Part shown: in pieces, positions 6,058 through 13,762 of the stretch
Layout of the letters: each line of letters begins with the position of its first letter
How positions within the stretch are numbered: the stretch's first letter is position 1
Assembly: GCA_024763115.1 (NCBI GenBank)
Contig: JANTGB010000023.1
Span: 1-13,970, forward strand
Direction of reading: 5' to 3'
Source: Desulfobulbaceae bacterium
GTDB taxonomy: Bacteria > Desulfobacterota > Desulfobulbia > Desulfobulbales > SURF-16
DNA length: 13,970 nt
Position numbers and translations under genes: made by a program
Notes under the pieces: generated by a model
Databases searched by the model: none
The model's input: only the letters and a program-made list of their open reading frames with translations
Told to the model about the DNA's origin: nothing

Positions 6058-6062
6058 GGGCA

Positions 6063-7316
6063 ATGAATTTAAGCGATTTAAAGGTAAAAAAGATCACTGA
6101 ATTAACCAAAATTGCCAAGGATCTTAAGATTGACGGCTTCAGTGGCATGCGTAAACAGGAATTAATTTTTGCGATTATTCACGCCAAGGCTCAACAGGAA
6201 AAAGGGGCTATGGTACGCGGTAATGGCGTACTGGAAATTTTAAGCGACGGCTTTGGCTTTCTTCGTGCTCCTGATTACAATTATCTTCCCGGCCCAGATG
6301 ATATTTATGTTTCTCCTTCCCAGATCAGAAGGCTGAGCCTGCGCACCGGTGACACGATTGAGGGAATTGTCAGGCCACCAAAGGAAAGTGAACGTTATTT
6401 TGCTTTGCTGAAGGTCGAAAAAGTAAATTTTGAACATCCTGACAAGGCCAAATATAAAACTCTTTTTTCCAATCTTACTCCCCTGCATCCGGACCAGCGG
6501 ATTACCCTTGAAAGGGCTACTGATAATTATTCCATGCGTATCATGGACATTATCGCCCCCATAGGCAAGGGCCAGCGCGGTTTGATTGTCGCTCCGCCTA
6601 GAACCGGAAAAACCGTATTGATCAAGGACATTGCCAATAGTATTACCAAAAATCACAAGGAAATTATTTTAATTGTTCTTCTTATTGATGAGCGACCGGA
6701 AGAAGTTACGGACATGGCCAGAAGCGTTAACGCCGAGGTAATCAGTTCCACCTTTGATGAACCGCCCCAGCGTCATATTCAGGTAGCTGAGATGGTCATT
6801 GAAAAGGCCAAGAGACTGGTTGAGCATAAAAAAGATGTGGTGATTTTACTAGATAGTATTACCCGGCTGGCCAGGGCATATAACACTGTGGTGCCGCCCA
6901 GCGGCAAGATTCTCTCCGGCGGGGTTGATTCCAATGCCCTGCATCGGCCGAAACGATTTTTCGGTGCAGCCCGTAATATTGAAGAAGGAGGAAGCCTTAC
7001 TATTATTGCCTCAGCTTTAGTTGAGACAGGCAGTAGAATGGATGATGTTATTTTCGAAGAATTCAAGGGTACCGGCAATATGGAGGTTGTTCTTGACCGC
7101 AAAATGGCTGACCGCCGCCTGTTTCCCTCTTTTGACATTAATCGTTCCGGTACCAGGAAGGAAGATTTGCTGCTGACGGCAAATGTCTTAAACAGGATGT
7201 GGATTCTACGGAAATTATTATCCACCATGCATCCGGCTGATGCCATGGAGTTTTTGCTTGACAAGATGAAAGGGACAAAAACTAATGATGATTTTTTTGA
7301 ATCTATGAACGGTTGA
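6063..7316 (+). CDS. rho: Transcription termination factor Rho
   Basis: Rho is the hexameric RNA-dependent ATPase/helicase that ends transcription at untranslated RNA. The 417-residue protein is full length. Residues 1-45 form the N-terminal helical domain. Residues about 48-120 form the cold-shock-like primary RNA-binding domain with GFGFLR (63-68) and YVSPSQIRR. The ATPase core has Walker A APPRTGKT (177-184) and Walker B ending at Asp244 in ILLDSITRLARAYN. The Q-loop and R-loop regions follow, the latter including VLDRKMADRRLFPSFDINRSGTR-type sequence. No insert or truncation is seen. The ATG at 6063 follows AAGGAG with 10-nt spacing. A mobile element separates rho from rpmE downstream. 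Confidence 0.98.
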   Translation: MNLSDLKVKKITELTKIAKDLKIDGFSGMRKQELIFAIIHAKAQQEKGAMVRGNGVLEILSDGFGFLRAPDYNYLPGPDDIYVSPSQIRRLSLRTGDTIEGIVRPPKESERYFALLKVEKVNFEHPDKAKYKTLFSNLTPLHPDQRITLERATDNYSMRIMDIIAPIGKGQRGLIVAPPRTGKTVLIKDIANSITKNHKEIILIVLLIDERPEEVTDMARSVNAEVISSTFDEPPQRHIQVAEMVIEKAKRLVEHKKDVVILLDSITRLARAYNTVVPPSGKILSGGVDSNALHRPKRFFGAARNIEEGGSLTIIASALVETGSRMDDVIFEEFKGTGNMEVVLDRKMADRRLFPSFDINRSGTRKEDLLLTANVLNRMWILRKLLSTMHPADAMEFLLDKMKGTKTNDDFFESMNG

Positions 7317-7360
7317 TCTTGCTAAACATTGAGATGTCTGATATATTTTTATGTTCTTTG

Positions 7361-7583
7361 GTAACTGATTACAGGACAGCGGATCTTCGGAGTCGGAGTT
7401 TATGCCCTGTTTTTAAGGATGCTTGCTTAGCGATTAATCCGGCTTACGAATAACTGATACGCTGCGCCGGACTGATCACAGAAATTTCCCGGAGTCTCCT
7501 GCCGGTTGCTTACCGGCATCCCTGTAACCTGTTACAATTACGTTGGTTAGCGACATTAAGGAGTTTACCCCGTGAAAAGTTAC
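7361..7583. mobile_element. Family A MITE A6, 223 bp
   Basis: It runs from GTAACTGATTACAGG (7361) to CCGTGAAAAGTTAC (7583). It is in reverse orientation to A5: it carries the complement of the CCCTTAAAAACAGGGCATAAAC block (about 7396-7418), the CGCTGCGCCGGACTGATCAC core, and a CGGAGTCTC...GCTTACC module (7490-7514). The flanks GTTCTTTG and ATTTTTTG agree at 6 of 8 positions, consistent with a decayed target duplication. It fills most of the 377-bp rho-rpmE gap, which shows no gene and no clear rho terminator. Confidence 0.82.
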
Positions 7584-7658
7584 ATTTTTTGTTGATTTTT
7601 CATATAGGGTGCCTTGAAAATTATAAATTTAGTTAAAGCCGACCTATAGATTGTTTTT

Positions 7659-7672
7659 AACAGCCGGCTGTT
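7659..7672. promoter_or_regulatory. Perfect 14-bp palindrome upstream of rpmE
   Basis: AACAGCCGGCTGTT is an exact inverted repeat ending 21 bp before the rpmE ATG and just upstream of the GGGAG ribosome binding site (7679-7683). It could be an operator or a short leader stem. A TATACT hexamer at 7672-7677 overlaps its edge but is too close to the ribosome binding site to be a usable -10. Confidence 0.35.
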
Positions 7673-7693
7673 ATACTTGGGAGTATTATTATT

Positions 7694-7903
7694 ATGAAGA
7701 GGGGAATCCATCCGGAATATAATCGGATCACAGCCAAGTGCGCCTGTGGCAACGAAATTGAAGTTGGAACCGTGAATAAGGAAATTAAGGTTGAAATTTG
7801 TTCAGCCTGTCATCCTTTTTTTACCGGCAAGCAGAAACTTGTCGATACTGCGGGACGGGTCGAGAAATTTTTACGTAAGTATGGAAGGACATTGGATAAA
7901 TAA
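7694..7903 (+). CDS. rpmE: 50S ribosomal protein L31, zinc-binding form
   Basis: L31 bridges the large and small ribosomal subunits. The 69-residue protein keeps the four zinc-ligand cysteines of the C+ form, Cys16 and Cys18 in CAC and Cys36 and Cys39 in CSAC, followed by the family signature HPFFTGKQK (40-48). The start ATG at 7694 follows GGGAG with 10-nt spacing. It is two bases ahead of the prfA start and clearly co-transcribed with it. The zinc-binding form is the one often replaced by a cysteine-free paralogue during zinc shortage, but no such paralogue is in the window. Confidence 0.97.
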   Translation: MKRGIHPEYNRITAKCACGNEIEVGTVNKEIKVEICSACHPFFTGKQKLVDTAGRVEKFLRKYGRTLDK

Positions 7904-7905
7904 TT

Positions 7906-8973
7906 TTGTTTGCCCGGTTTGAGAATCTTGACGAAAAACTTTTAGAGCTTGAAGGTAAGCTGGCTGATCCAGCCATACTGGCTAATCAGGTCGAATATGG
8001 TGCTGTTGCCAGGGAACATTCCCGGGTTTCCAGATTATGGGAACTTTATAGGGAATTCAGGCAGGCCGAAGAGGATCTCCAAGATAATAATGAGCTTCTG
8101 CAGGATGAAGACGATGAGGAAATGCGGGAGCTGGTCAAGACCGAGATAACTGATCTCACAAAAAAAATTGCCGACCTGGAAAATTCTCTGCGCCTTATGC
8201 TACTGCCCGGGGATCCCAATGATGAGAAGAATATTCTCCTGGAAATAAGGGCCGGAACCGGGGGTGACGAAGCTGCCCTTTTTGTCAGCGATTTGTTTCG
8301 AATGTATTCCAGGTACGCTGAGATGCAGGGCTGGAAGGTTGAAATCCTGAGCAGTAATCCCATTGGGATCGGCGGCCTTAAGGAGATAATTGCGCTTATC
8401 AGCGGCAAGAAGGTTTACAGTAAATTAAAATTTGAATCCGGAGTTCATCGAGTGCAGCGTGTGCCGGAAACCGAAACTCAGGGCCGAATTCATACCTCGG
8501 CTGTTACTGTGGCGGTAATTCCCGAGGCTGAGGAGGTGGAACTGCATATTGATCCCAATGAATTACGGATTGATGTTTTCCGTTCTTCCGGGCCTGGAGG
8601 ACAGAGTGTTAATACAACTGATTCGGCAATTCGGATAACCCATCTTCCCACCGGCCTGGTGGTCACCTGTCAAGACGAAAAATCTCAACACAAAAACAAG
8701 GCCCAGGCCTTGAAAGTTTTACGGGCCCGCCTTCTTGATCAGATGCAGCAGGAACAGCATGATCGTATTTCCGAGGAGAGAAAAAGTCAAATCGGCAGCG
8801 GTGACCGCAGTGAACGGATTCGAACCTATAATTATCCTCAGGGGCGGATGACGGATCATCGAATTAATTTGACCCTTTATAAGCTTGATGATATTTTAAT
8901 GGGTAAGCTGAATAATGTCATTGACCCCTTAATTGCCCATAATCAGGCTGAAGCGCTTAAAACTCTGCAATAG
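7906..8973 (+). CDS. prfA: Peptide chain release factor 1
   Basis: RF1 reads UAA and UAG stop codons and triggers peptide release. The 355-residue protein has the codon-recognition tripeptide PET (187-189) in RVPETETQGRIHTSA, a PxT form diagnostic of RF1 rather than RF2. The catalytic GGQ lies at 231-233 in SGPGGQSVNTTDS. The helical domain 1 (about 1-100) is rich in charged residues. The start is TTG at 7906, chosen because it gives the normal N-terminus (MFARFENLDEKL), lies 2 nt after the rpmE stop, and has no better alternative. The nearest purine-rich site, GGAAGGA (7883-7889), is 16 nt upstream, so translation probably depends on coupling to rpmE. Confidence 0.97.
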   Translation: MFARFENLDEKLLELEGKLADPAILANQVEYGAVAREHSRVSRLWELYREFRQAEEDLQDNNELLQDEDDEEMRELVKTEITDLTKKIADLENSLRLMLLPGDPNDEKNILLEIRAGTGGDEAALFVSDLFRMYSRYAEMQGWKVEILSSNPIGIGGLKEIIALISGKKVYSKLKFESGVHRVQRVPETETQGRIHTSAVTVAVIPEAEEVELHIDPNELRIDVFRSSGPGGQSVNTTDSAIRITHLPTGLVVTCQDEKSQHKNKAQALKVLRARLLDQMQQEQHDRISEERKSQIGSGDRSERIRTYNYPQGRMTDHRINLTLYKLDDILMGKLNNVIDPLIAHNQAEALKTLQ

Positions 8974-8984
8974 TTCAGTTCCTG

Positions 8985-9845
8985 TTGACCCCATTTGAAC
9001 TTTACCGGAAGGCTGCTCAACGTTTAAAGGCCGCAAAAATACCTGATGCCGATCTTGAGGCATCTATAATGCTGGCTCATCTTTTGCGTGTCCCCAGGGC
9101 GGAAGTTTTTTTTACGGAAAAGGTAATTTTGCCGGAAACCGTGACTGTGTTTGAGGGGTTTATCAGCCGTCGTCTGCAACGTGAGCCCCTTTCTTATATC
9201 CTGGGAGAACATGAATTCTGGTCCCTGCCTTTCAAAGTAAACTCCGATGTTCTCATTCCCCGACCGGAAACGGAAAATTTGATTGAAATCTGTCTGCAGG
9301 TGGTTCGGGCCGGCGATGAAAAATTTTGCGGCCACATTCTTGATCTTGGTACGGGCAGCGGTGTTATCGCTATTGTTCTGGCTAAGGAATTGCCTGGAGG
9401 AAGCGTAGTTGCCGTTGACTTGTCCTATCCCGCCCTTTGTCTGGCCAGAAAAAACAGCAAGACTCACCAGGTCATAAAACAGCTCTCTTTTGTTCAGTCG
9501 GACTGGCTGGGAGGTCTTGTGACCAAGCCTGTTTTTGATCTTGTTGTCACAAATCCTCCTTATATTGAGCATGATGTTCTGTCGACACTGCAACCGGAAA
9601 TCAGCTTTGAGCCGCAACTTGCCCTTGATGGCGGCAGCCGGGGGATTGAGATGTTTCAATATTTCGGCAGACATATTTTTTCTATTCTTAAGCCCGGCGG
9701 CTGGTTTTTTATGGAAATCGGCGCGGATCAGGCTGAATCCGTTATTCAGCTTTTTTCCGGCGAAAAATTTGTTAATCTTAATATTTTTGATGATTATGCC
9801 GGGTTGCCCAGGGTTTTTCAAGCCAGGAAACCTCGAAATCTCTAA
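8985..9845 (+). CDS. prmC: Release factor glutamine methyltransferase
   Basis: PrmC methylates the glutamine of the GGQ motif in release factors, raising their activity, so it acts on the product of the gene just upstream. The 286-residue protein has an N-terminal helical substrate-binding domain (1-85). An S-adenosylmethionine-dependent methyltransferase fold follows, with motif I ILDLGTGSG (118-126) and the hallmark NPPY at 190-193. IPRPETE (91-97) is also conserved. The start is TTG at 8985, 11 nt after prfA, with no clear ribosome binding site, again suggesting coupled translation. The last codons are followed within 26 bp by a mobile-element remnant. Confidence 0.95.
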   Translation: MTPFELYRKAAQRLKAAKIPDADLEASIMLAHLLRVPRAEVFFTEKVILPETVTVFEGFISRRLQREPLSYILGEHEFWSLPFKVNSDVLIPRPETENLIEICLQVVRAGDEKFCGHILDLGTGSGVIAIVLAKELPGGSVVAVDLSYPALCLARKNSKTHQVIKQLSFVQSDWLGGLVTKPVFDLVVTNPPYIEHDVLSTLQPEISFEPQLALDGGSRGIEMFQYFGRHIFSILKPGGWFFMEIGADQAESVIQLFSGEKFVNLNIFDDYAGLPRVFQARKPRNL

Positions 9846-9870
9846 TTTACCAACCTGGTATGTAATAAGA

Positions 9871-9952
9871 CAGGCTGATCACGCAGGTAAGCACCCTTAA
9901 AAACAGGGCATAAACTTCGACTCCGAATATGCGGCGCCCTGTGAGCAGCTAC
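9871..9952. mobile_element. Family A MITE remnant A7 in the murA leader
   Basis: These 82 bases match the right third of A5 (about 5448-5529) at roughly nine of ten positions, including GGTAAGCACCCTTAAAAACA and the terminal GTGAGCAGCTAC, where the family has AGTTAC. The left part of the element is missing, and no target duplication can be recognised. It occupies most of the 116-bp gap between prmC and murA and ends 9 bp before the murA ATG. Confidence 0.85.
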
Positions 9953-9961
9953 CCTGATATT

Positions 9962-11224
9962 ATGGATAAAATAGTTATAGAAGGCGGTCATGAACTGCAT
10001 GGTGAAATAAGGATCAGCGGCGCTAAAAATGCAGCCCTGCCGATTATTGCCGCAACTCTCTTAACCCCTGGCTGGCATACTCTATACAATGTGCCTGATC
10101 TTCGCGATATCAGGACTATTCTTTCCCTGATGGCGACATTGGGAGTTGTCTGGGAAAAAAACGGGCCTGATACCTTGAGGATAAATACTGCTGACCTATC
10201 CGGCTGTGAGGCATCCTATGACCTGGTTAAGACCATGCGGGCTTCGGTCTTGGTTCTGGGGCCCTTGCTGGTAAGAATGGGGCGGGCCAGGGTTTCATTG
10301 CCCGGGGGTTGCGCCATTGGTGCCCGACCTATTAATTTTCATACCCAGGGTCTAAAAAAACTTGGGGCGGAGGTTGTTCTTGAACAGGGTTATGTTGAGG
10401 CTGTAATCAGCAATCGACTGCCCGGCGGTACGGTTTATTTTGATTTTCCTTCAGTGACCGGCACTGAAAATCTGTTAATGGCGGCAGTGCTGGCCAAGGG
10501 CACAACTGTTTTAAAAAATGTGGCCAGGGAGCCTGAGATTGGTAATCTTATTGATATGCTTATCTCAATGGGGGCTGAAATTGAGGGCCGCGATACCGAC
10601 AAACTTATTATTTACGGGGTGGAGAGTCTCAATCCCGCAGAAATTACTATTATTCCAGACAGGATAGAAACAGGCACCTACCTGATTGCCGTAGGCGCGG
10701 TCGGCGGCGAGGTAAAATTGACCCATTGCGATCCTGCTCTTCTCCCGGCTTTAACTGAAAAATTGCGCCTTGCCGGGCTTGATTTGACTGAAATGGCTGA
10801 TTGTTTTCTGGTGCGAGGTAATGGTTCCCCGCTAAGCGTAGATATTAAGACCATGGTTTATCCGGGATTCCCCACGGATCTCCAGGCCCAGATGATGGCC
10901 CTGATGACTTTTGCTGATGGGACAAGTTTTATCAACGAAACAATTTTTGAAAATCGTTTCATGCACGTGGCTGAATTGCGACGGCTGGGGGCGGATATCA
11001 AGGTCGATGGCGCCAGCGCCATTGTCCGCGGCAGTGGCGGACTTACCGGAGCCAAGGTTATGGCCACTGATCTGCGGGCCAGCGCCTCTCTGGTTATTGC
11101 CGGGCTTGCGGCCCATGGGGTTACCGAGGTCTCCCGGGTTTATCATCTAGATCGGGGATATGAAAATCTGGTAAAAAAACTGACTGGGGTCGGGGCGGTA
11201 ATCCAACGAAAAGAGGATAATTGA
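9962..11224 (+). CDS. murA: UDP-N-acetylglucosamine 1-carboxyvinyltransferase
   Basis: MurA transfers enolpyruvate from phosphoenolpyruvate to UDP-GlcNAc, the first committed step of peptidoglycan synthesis, and is the target of fosfomycin. From the ATG at 9962 the protein has 420 residues, the usual length. Lys22-Asn23 in SGAKNAALP contact the substrate. The reactive Cys117 sits in PGGCAIGARPIN, so the fosfomycin-sensitive Cys form is present. The two inside-out alpha/beta domains are complete. An in-frame ATG at 9929 would add 11 residues encoded by the mobile-element remnant A7; I prefer 9962 because family members begin MDKIVIEGG-like. Neither start has a recognisable ribosome binding site, which is unusual for an essential gene. 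Confidence 0.96.
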   Translation: MDKIVIEGGHELHGEIRISGAKNAALPIIAATLLTPGWHTLYNVPDLRDIRTILSLMATLGVVWEKNGPDTLRINTADLSGCEASYDLVKTMRASVLVLGPLLVRMGRARVSLPGGCAIGARPINFHTQGLKKLGAEVVLEQGYVEAVISNRLPGGTVYFDFPSVTGTENLLMAAVLAKGTTVLKNVAREPEIGNLIDMLISMGAEIEGRDTDKLIIYGVESLNPAEITIIPDRIETGTYLIAVGAVGGEVKLTHCDPALLPALTEKLRLAGLDLTEMADCFLVRGNGSPLSVDIKTMVYPGFPTDLQAQMMALMTFADGTSFINETIFENRFMHVAELRRLGADIKVDGASAIVRGSGGLTGAKVMATDLRASASLVIAGLAAHGVTEVSRVYHLDRGYENLVKKLTGVGAVIQRKEDN

Positions 11225-11242
11225 TGGTAATGAATTGTCCGG

Positions 11243-11857
11243 CTACTTCGAAAGAGCCGAAAAAATCTCTGCCTCCGGAATAACGCCGGAACGGACAACA
11301 ACAGGCATATCTTTCTCATAACTTATGATGGTTGAAGCGCTGCCCTGGACAAATTCATCAAATTCAATCAGAAAATCAACCTCAGGAAGCTGATGTCTTA
11401 CCTCAACAGCATTAACCGCTGCCGGGCAGCCGGAAATATTGGCGCTGGTTGCGGTAATGGGGCCGCCATATTTTCGCACCAGGGCCCGGGCCTGGGGATG
11501 TGATGAAATCCTGACTCCTACCAGGCCCGTATCGGCAGTCAAAAAAGTCGCCAGAGAAGAAAGGGCCGGGAAAAGCAAAGTTAAGGGGCCGGGCCAGAAT
11601 TTCCGCATCAGGGCAGGATAAAACGACGGAATATGGGCAACCAGACGGCCCAGCTGCCATTCATCTTCCACCAGGCTTAATACCGGCTTGGCGAGAGATC
11701 GCCTTTTAAGTCCAAAAAGACGCTCCAGGGCCTTTTCGTTAAAAGGATCAACCGCCAGGCCGTAAAAAGTTTCAGTGGGAAAGGCTACTACGCCGCCCTG
11801 GGCAATTACGGTTACCGCCTGTTCAACGGCAGCAGATATCGACTCTGAGAAAACCAC
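11243..11857 (-). CDS. tsaC: Sua5/YciO/YrdC-family protein, likely threonylcarbamoyl-AMP synthase
   Basis: The family makes L-threonylcarbamoyladenylate from threonine, bicarbonate and ATP, the precursor of t6A37 in ANN-decoding tRNAs. The 204-residue protein is a stand-alone YrdC domain without the C-terminal Sua5 domain. Visible motifs are PTETFYGL (27-34), KRRSLAKP (51-58), FWPGPLTLLF (88-97), SANISG (138-143) and STIIS (175-179). Family members labelled YciO share most of these, so the enzymatic role is likely but not certain. The start is GTG at 11857, 3 nt after the purDE stop, with no clear ribosome binding site, so translation probably couples to purDE. It converges on murA with 18 bp between the stop codons. 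Confidence 0.85.
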   Translation of the reverse strand: MVFSESISAAVEQAVTVIAQGGVVAFPTETFYGLAVDPFNEKALERLFGLKRRSLAKPVLSLVEDEWQLGRLVAHIPSFYPALMRKFWPGPLTLLFPALSSLATFLTADTGLVGVRISSHPQARALVRKYGGPITATSANISGCPAAVNAVEVRHQLPEVDFLIEFDEFVQGSASTIISYEKDMPVVVRSGVIPEAEIFSALSK

Positions 11858-11860
11858 CTG

Positions 11861-13636
11861 TTAAAGGGGTAATTCAGCCAGCCGGGCCGCCTTCTTTTCA
11901 ACCGCAGCTGCCATATCCTTTTTATAATCATTAAGTTTGTCGGCAAGATCACTATCGGCTGTCCCGATGATCTGGGCAGCGAGAATAGCCCCGTTTCCAG
12001 CCCCGGACTTGCCGATACCCATAGTTGCAACCGGCACGCCGGGCGGCATCTGCACCGTGGCCAGCAGAGCGTCAAGACCATTTAAGGAAGAGGCGTCAAT
12101 GGGAACGCCGATAACAGGCAAGGTGGTATGGGCAGCCAGTACTCCGGCCAGATGGGCGGCCATTCCGGCCCCGGCAATAATCACCTTCAGCCCGCGCTGC
12201 CTGGCGCTGGAGGCATATTCCGCAGCCCGGGCCGGGGTACGATGGGCCGAGGCCACGGTAATCTCAAAAGGAATATCCATTGCTTTAAGAAAATCAACCG
12301 CCCCCTGCATGACCGGCAGGTCTGAATCACTGCCCATGACAATCCCGACTATTGCTCCCGACGTTTGCCGGTTAAGGGCTTTTTGCCCTATATCGGTACG
12401 ATAGAAGCAGCCATCCCAGCTGATCATCTTCACTGCTTCATAGGCAGTGCGGATGGCGGCGGGCAGATTGTCGCCAAGCGCGGTAACACCCAGAACCCTT
12501 CCGCCGACGCAGACTATTTTGCCCTCTTTTTCTCCGGTGCCGGCATGAAATACCATAACATTTTCCTGTTCGGCAACCTGTTCCAGGCCATGAATCTCCA
12601 TGCCCTTTTCGTAGGAACCGGGATAACCACCGGCAGCCATAACCACGCAGACCGTGGGCCGGGGATCAATATCAAGCTCAACCTCATCAAGCCGTTCATC
12701 AATTACCGCCTCCATAATTTCGACCAGATCTCCCCGCAGACGCATGAGCAGGGGCTGACATTCAGGATCGCCAAAACGGCAGTTGAACTCCAGGACACCG
12801 GCCTGACCGTCTTTAATCATTAATCCGGCATAAAGTACGCCCTTGTAGGCACGGCCTTCCGCAGCCATGGCCTTGACCGTGGGCAGCATGATATTTTCCA
12901 TCACCTGTTTATGCAGTTTCTCAGTTACAACCGGAGCCGGAGAATAAGCTCCCATACCCCCGGTATTAGGCCCCTTGTCACCGTCATAAGCAGCCTTGTG
13001 ATCCTGGGACGACGGCAGGGGCAAAACCGTTTTGCCGTCGGTAAAAGCAAGAAATGAGGCCTCTTCACCCTCCAGAAATTCCTCAATGATAATTCTGTCG
13101 CCTGCCGCGCCGAAGGCCCGATCAGCCATAATCCGCCGCACCGCAGATTCCGCCTCTTCCGGGGATTGACATAAAATTACCCCCTTGCCCGCAGCCAGGC
13201 CATCTGCCTTGACCACCAAGGGGACGGATACGGTATCAAGATAGTCAAGGGCTGCCTGTTGCTTACTGAAAACTCGATATGAACCGGAAGGAATATTATA
13301 TTCGGCCAGCAGATCCTTGGTAAAGACCTTGCTCCCCTCCAGAACGGCAGCCCGCTGATCCGGCCCGAAAATCCTTAAGCCCGCATCGGTAAAACGATCA
13401 ACTACTCCCATGGTCAAAGAAATTTCAGGACCTACTACGGTGAGATCTATCTTTTCAGCAAGGGCAAATTCCAGCAATTTTTCAATATCATCCGCACCGA
13501 TATCAACACATTGGGCCTGCCGGGCTATACCGGCATTACCCGGCGCGCAGAAAATTTTATCCACTTTAGGGCTTTGAGCCAGTTTCCACACCAGGGCATG
13601 CTCCCTGCCGCCGGAACCTATTACTAATATTTTCAT
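11861..13636 (-). CDS. purD: Bifunctional PurD-PurE fusion: GAR synthetase and N5-CAIR mutase
   Basis: One uninterrupted 591-codon frame joins two purine-synthesis enzymes. Residues 1 to about 425 are PurD (glycinamide ribonucleotide synthetase), an ATP-grasp ligase, with GSGGREHAL (7-15), the glycine-rich AAGKG (148-152), NTGGMGAYSPAP (234-245) and the metal-site stretch EFNCRFGDPE (283-292). After a short linker (about 424-428), residues 429-591 are a complete PurE with MGSDSDLP (434-441), SAHRTP (473-478), the AGMAAHLAGVLAA stretch, and VQMPPGVPVAT. The last is typical of class I PurE, which rearranges N5-CAIR to CAIR and needs PurK. PurD acts at step 2 and PurE at step 6 of the pathway, so the fusion does not link successive steps. 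The ATG at 13636 follows AGGAG with 8-nt spacing. Confidence 0.95.
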   Translation of the reverse strand: MKILVIGSGGREHALVWKLAQSPKVDKIFCAPGNAGIARQAQCVDIGADDIEKLLEFALAEKIDLTVVGPEISLTMGVVDRFTDAGLRIFGPDQRAAVLEGSKVFTKDLLAEYNIPSGSYRVFSKQQAALDYLDTVSVPLVVKADGLAAGKGVILCQSPEEAESAVRRIMADRAFGAAGDRIIIEEFLEGEEASFLAFTDGKTVLPLPSSQDHKAAYDGDKGPNTGGMGAYSPAPVVTEKLHKQVMENIMLPTVKAMAAEGRAYKGVLYAGLMIKDGQAGVLEFNCRFGDPECQPLLMRLRGDLVEIMEAVIDERLDEVELDIDPRPTVCVVMAAGGYPGSYEKGMEIHGLEQVAEQENVMVFHAGTGEKEGKIVCVGGRVLGVTALGDNLPAAIRTAYEAVKMISWDGCFYRTDIGQKALNRQTSGAIVGIVMGSDSDLPVMQGAVDFLKAMDIPFEITVASAHRTPARAAEYASSARQRGLKVIIAGAGMAAHLAGVLAAHTTLPVIGVPIDASSLNGLDALLATVQMPPGVPVATMGIGKSGAGNGAILAAQIIGTADSDLADKLNDYKKDMAAAVEKKAARLAELPL

Positions 13637-13762
13637 AACCTGATCTCCTTAACCGCCTATGGCGGAATTATAAATTTTAGTAAATAACTATGAATTATTG
13701 CCTAAATTGCGCCAAACTTGTAAATATTCGGGTTGAGTAAAAGCTACCCTTCTCTACCCCTT
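13637..13762 (-). promoter_or_regulatory. purDE upstream region
   Basis: Read on the minus strand, this AT-rich segment precedes purDE. It contains a short perfect stem CCGCC-TAT-GGCGG (13656-13668 on the plus strand), just upstream of the AGGAG ribosome binding site. No riboswitch of a purine class is recognisable, and I could not pick a convincing -35/-10 pair. The promoter is presumed to lie here because palindrome D follows upstream. Confidence 0.35.

Noticed and set aside
9024..9821. 265-codon minus-strand frame opposite prmC
   Set aside because: It is the antisense shadow of a clear prmC with all motifs on the plus strand; its translation is of low complexity and unlike any family.
11240..11259. 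Hairpin CGGCT...AGCCG between murA and tsaC as a terminator
   Set aside because: On the plus strand it is followed by A rather than T, and on the minus strand no T-run follows. It also lies inside the tsaC coding end.
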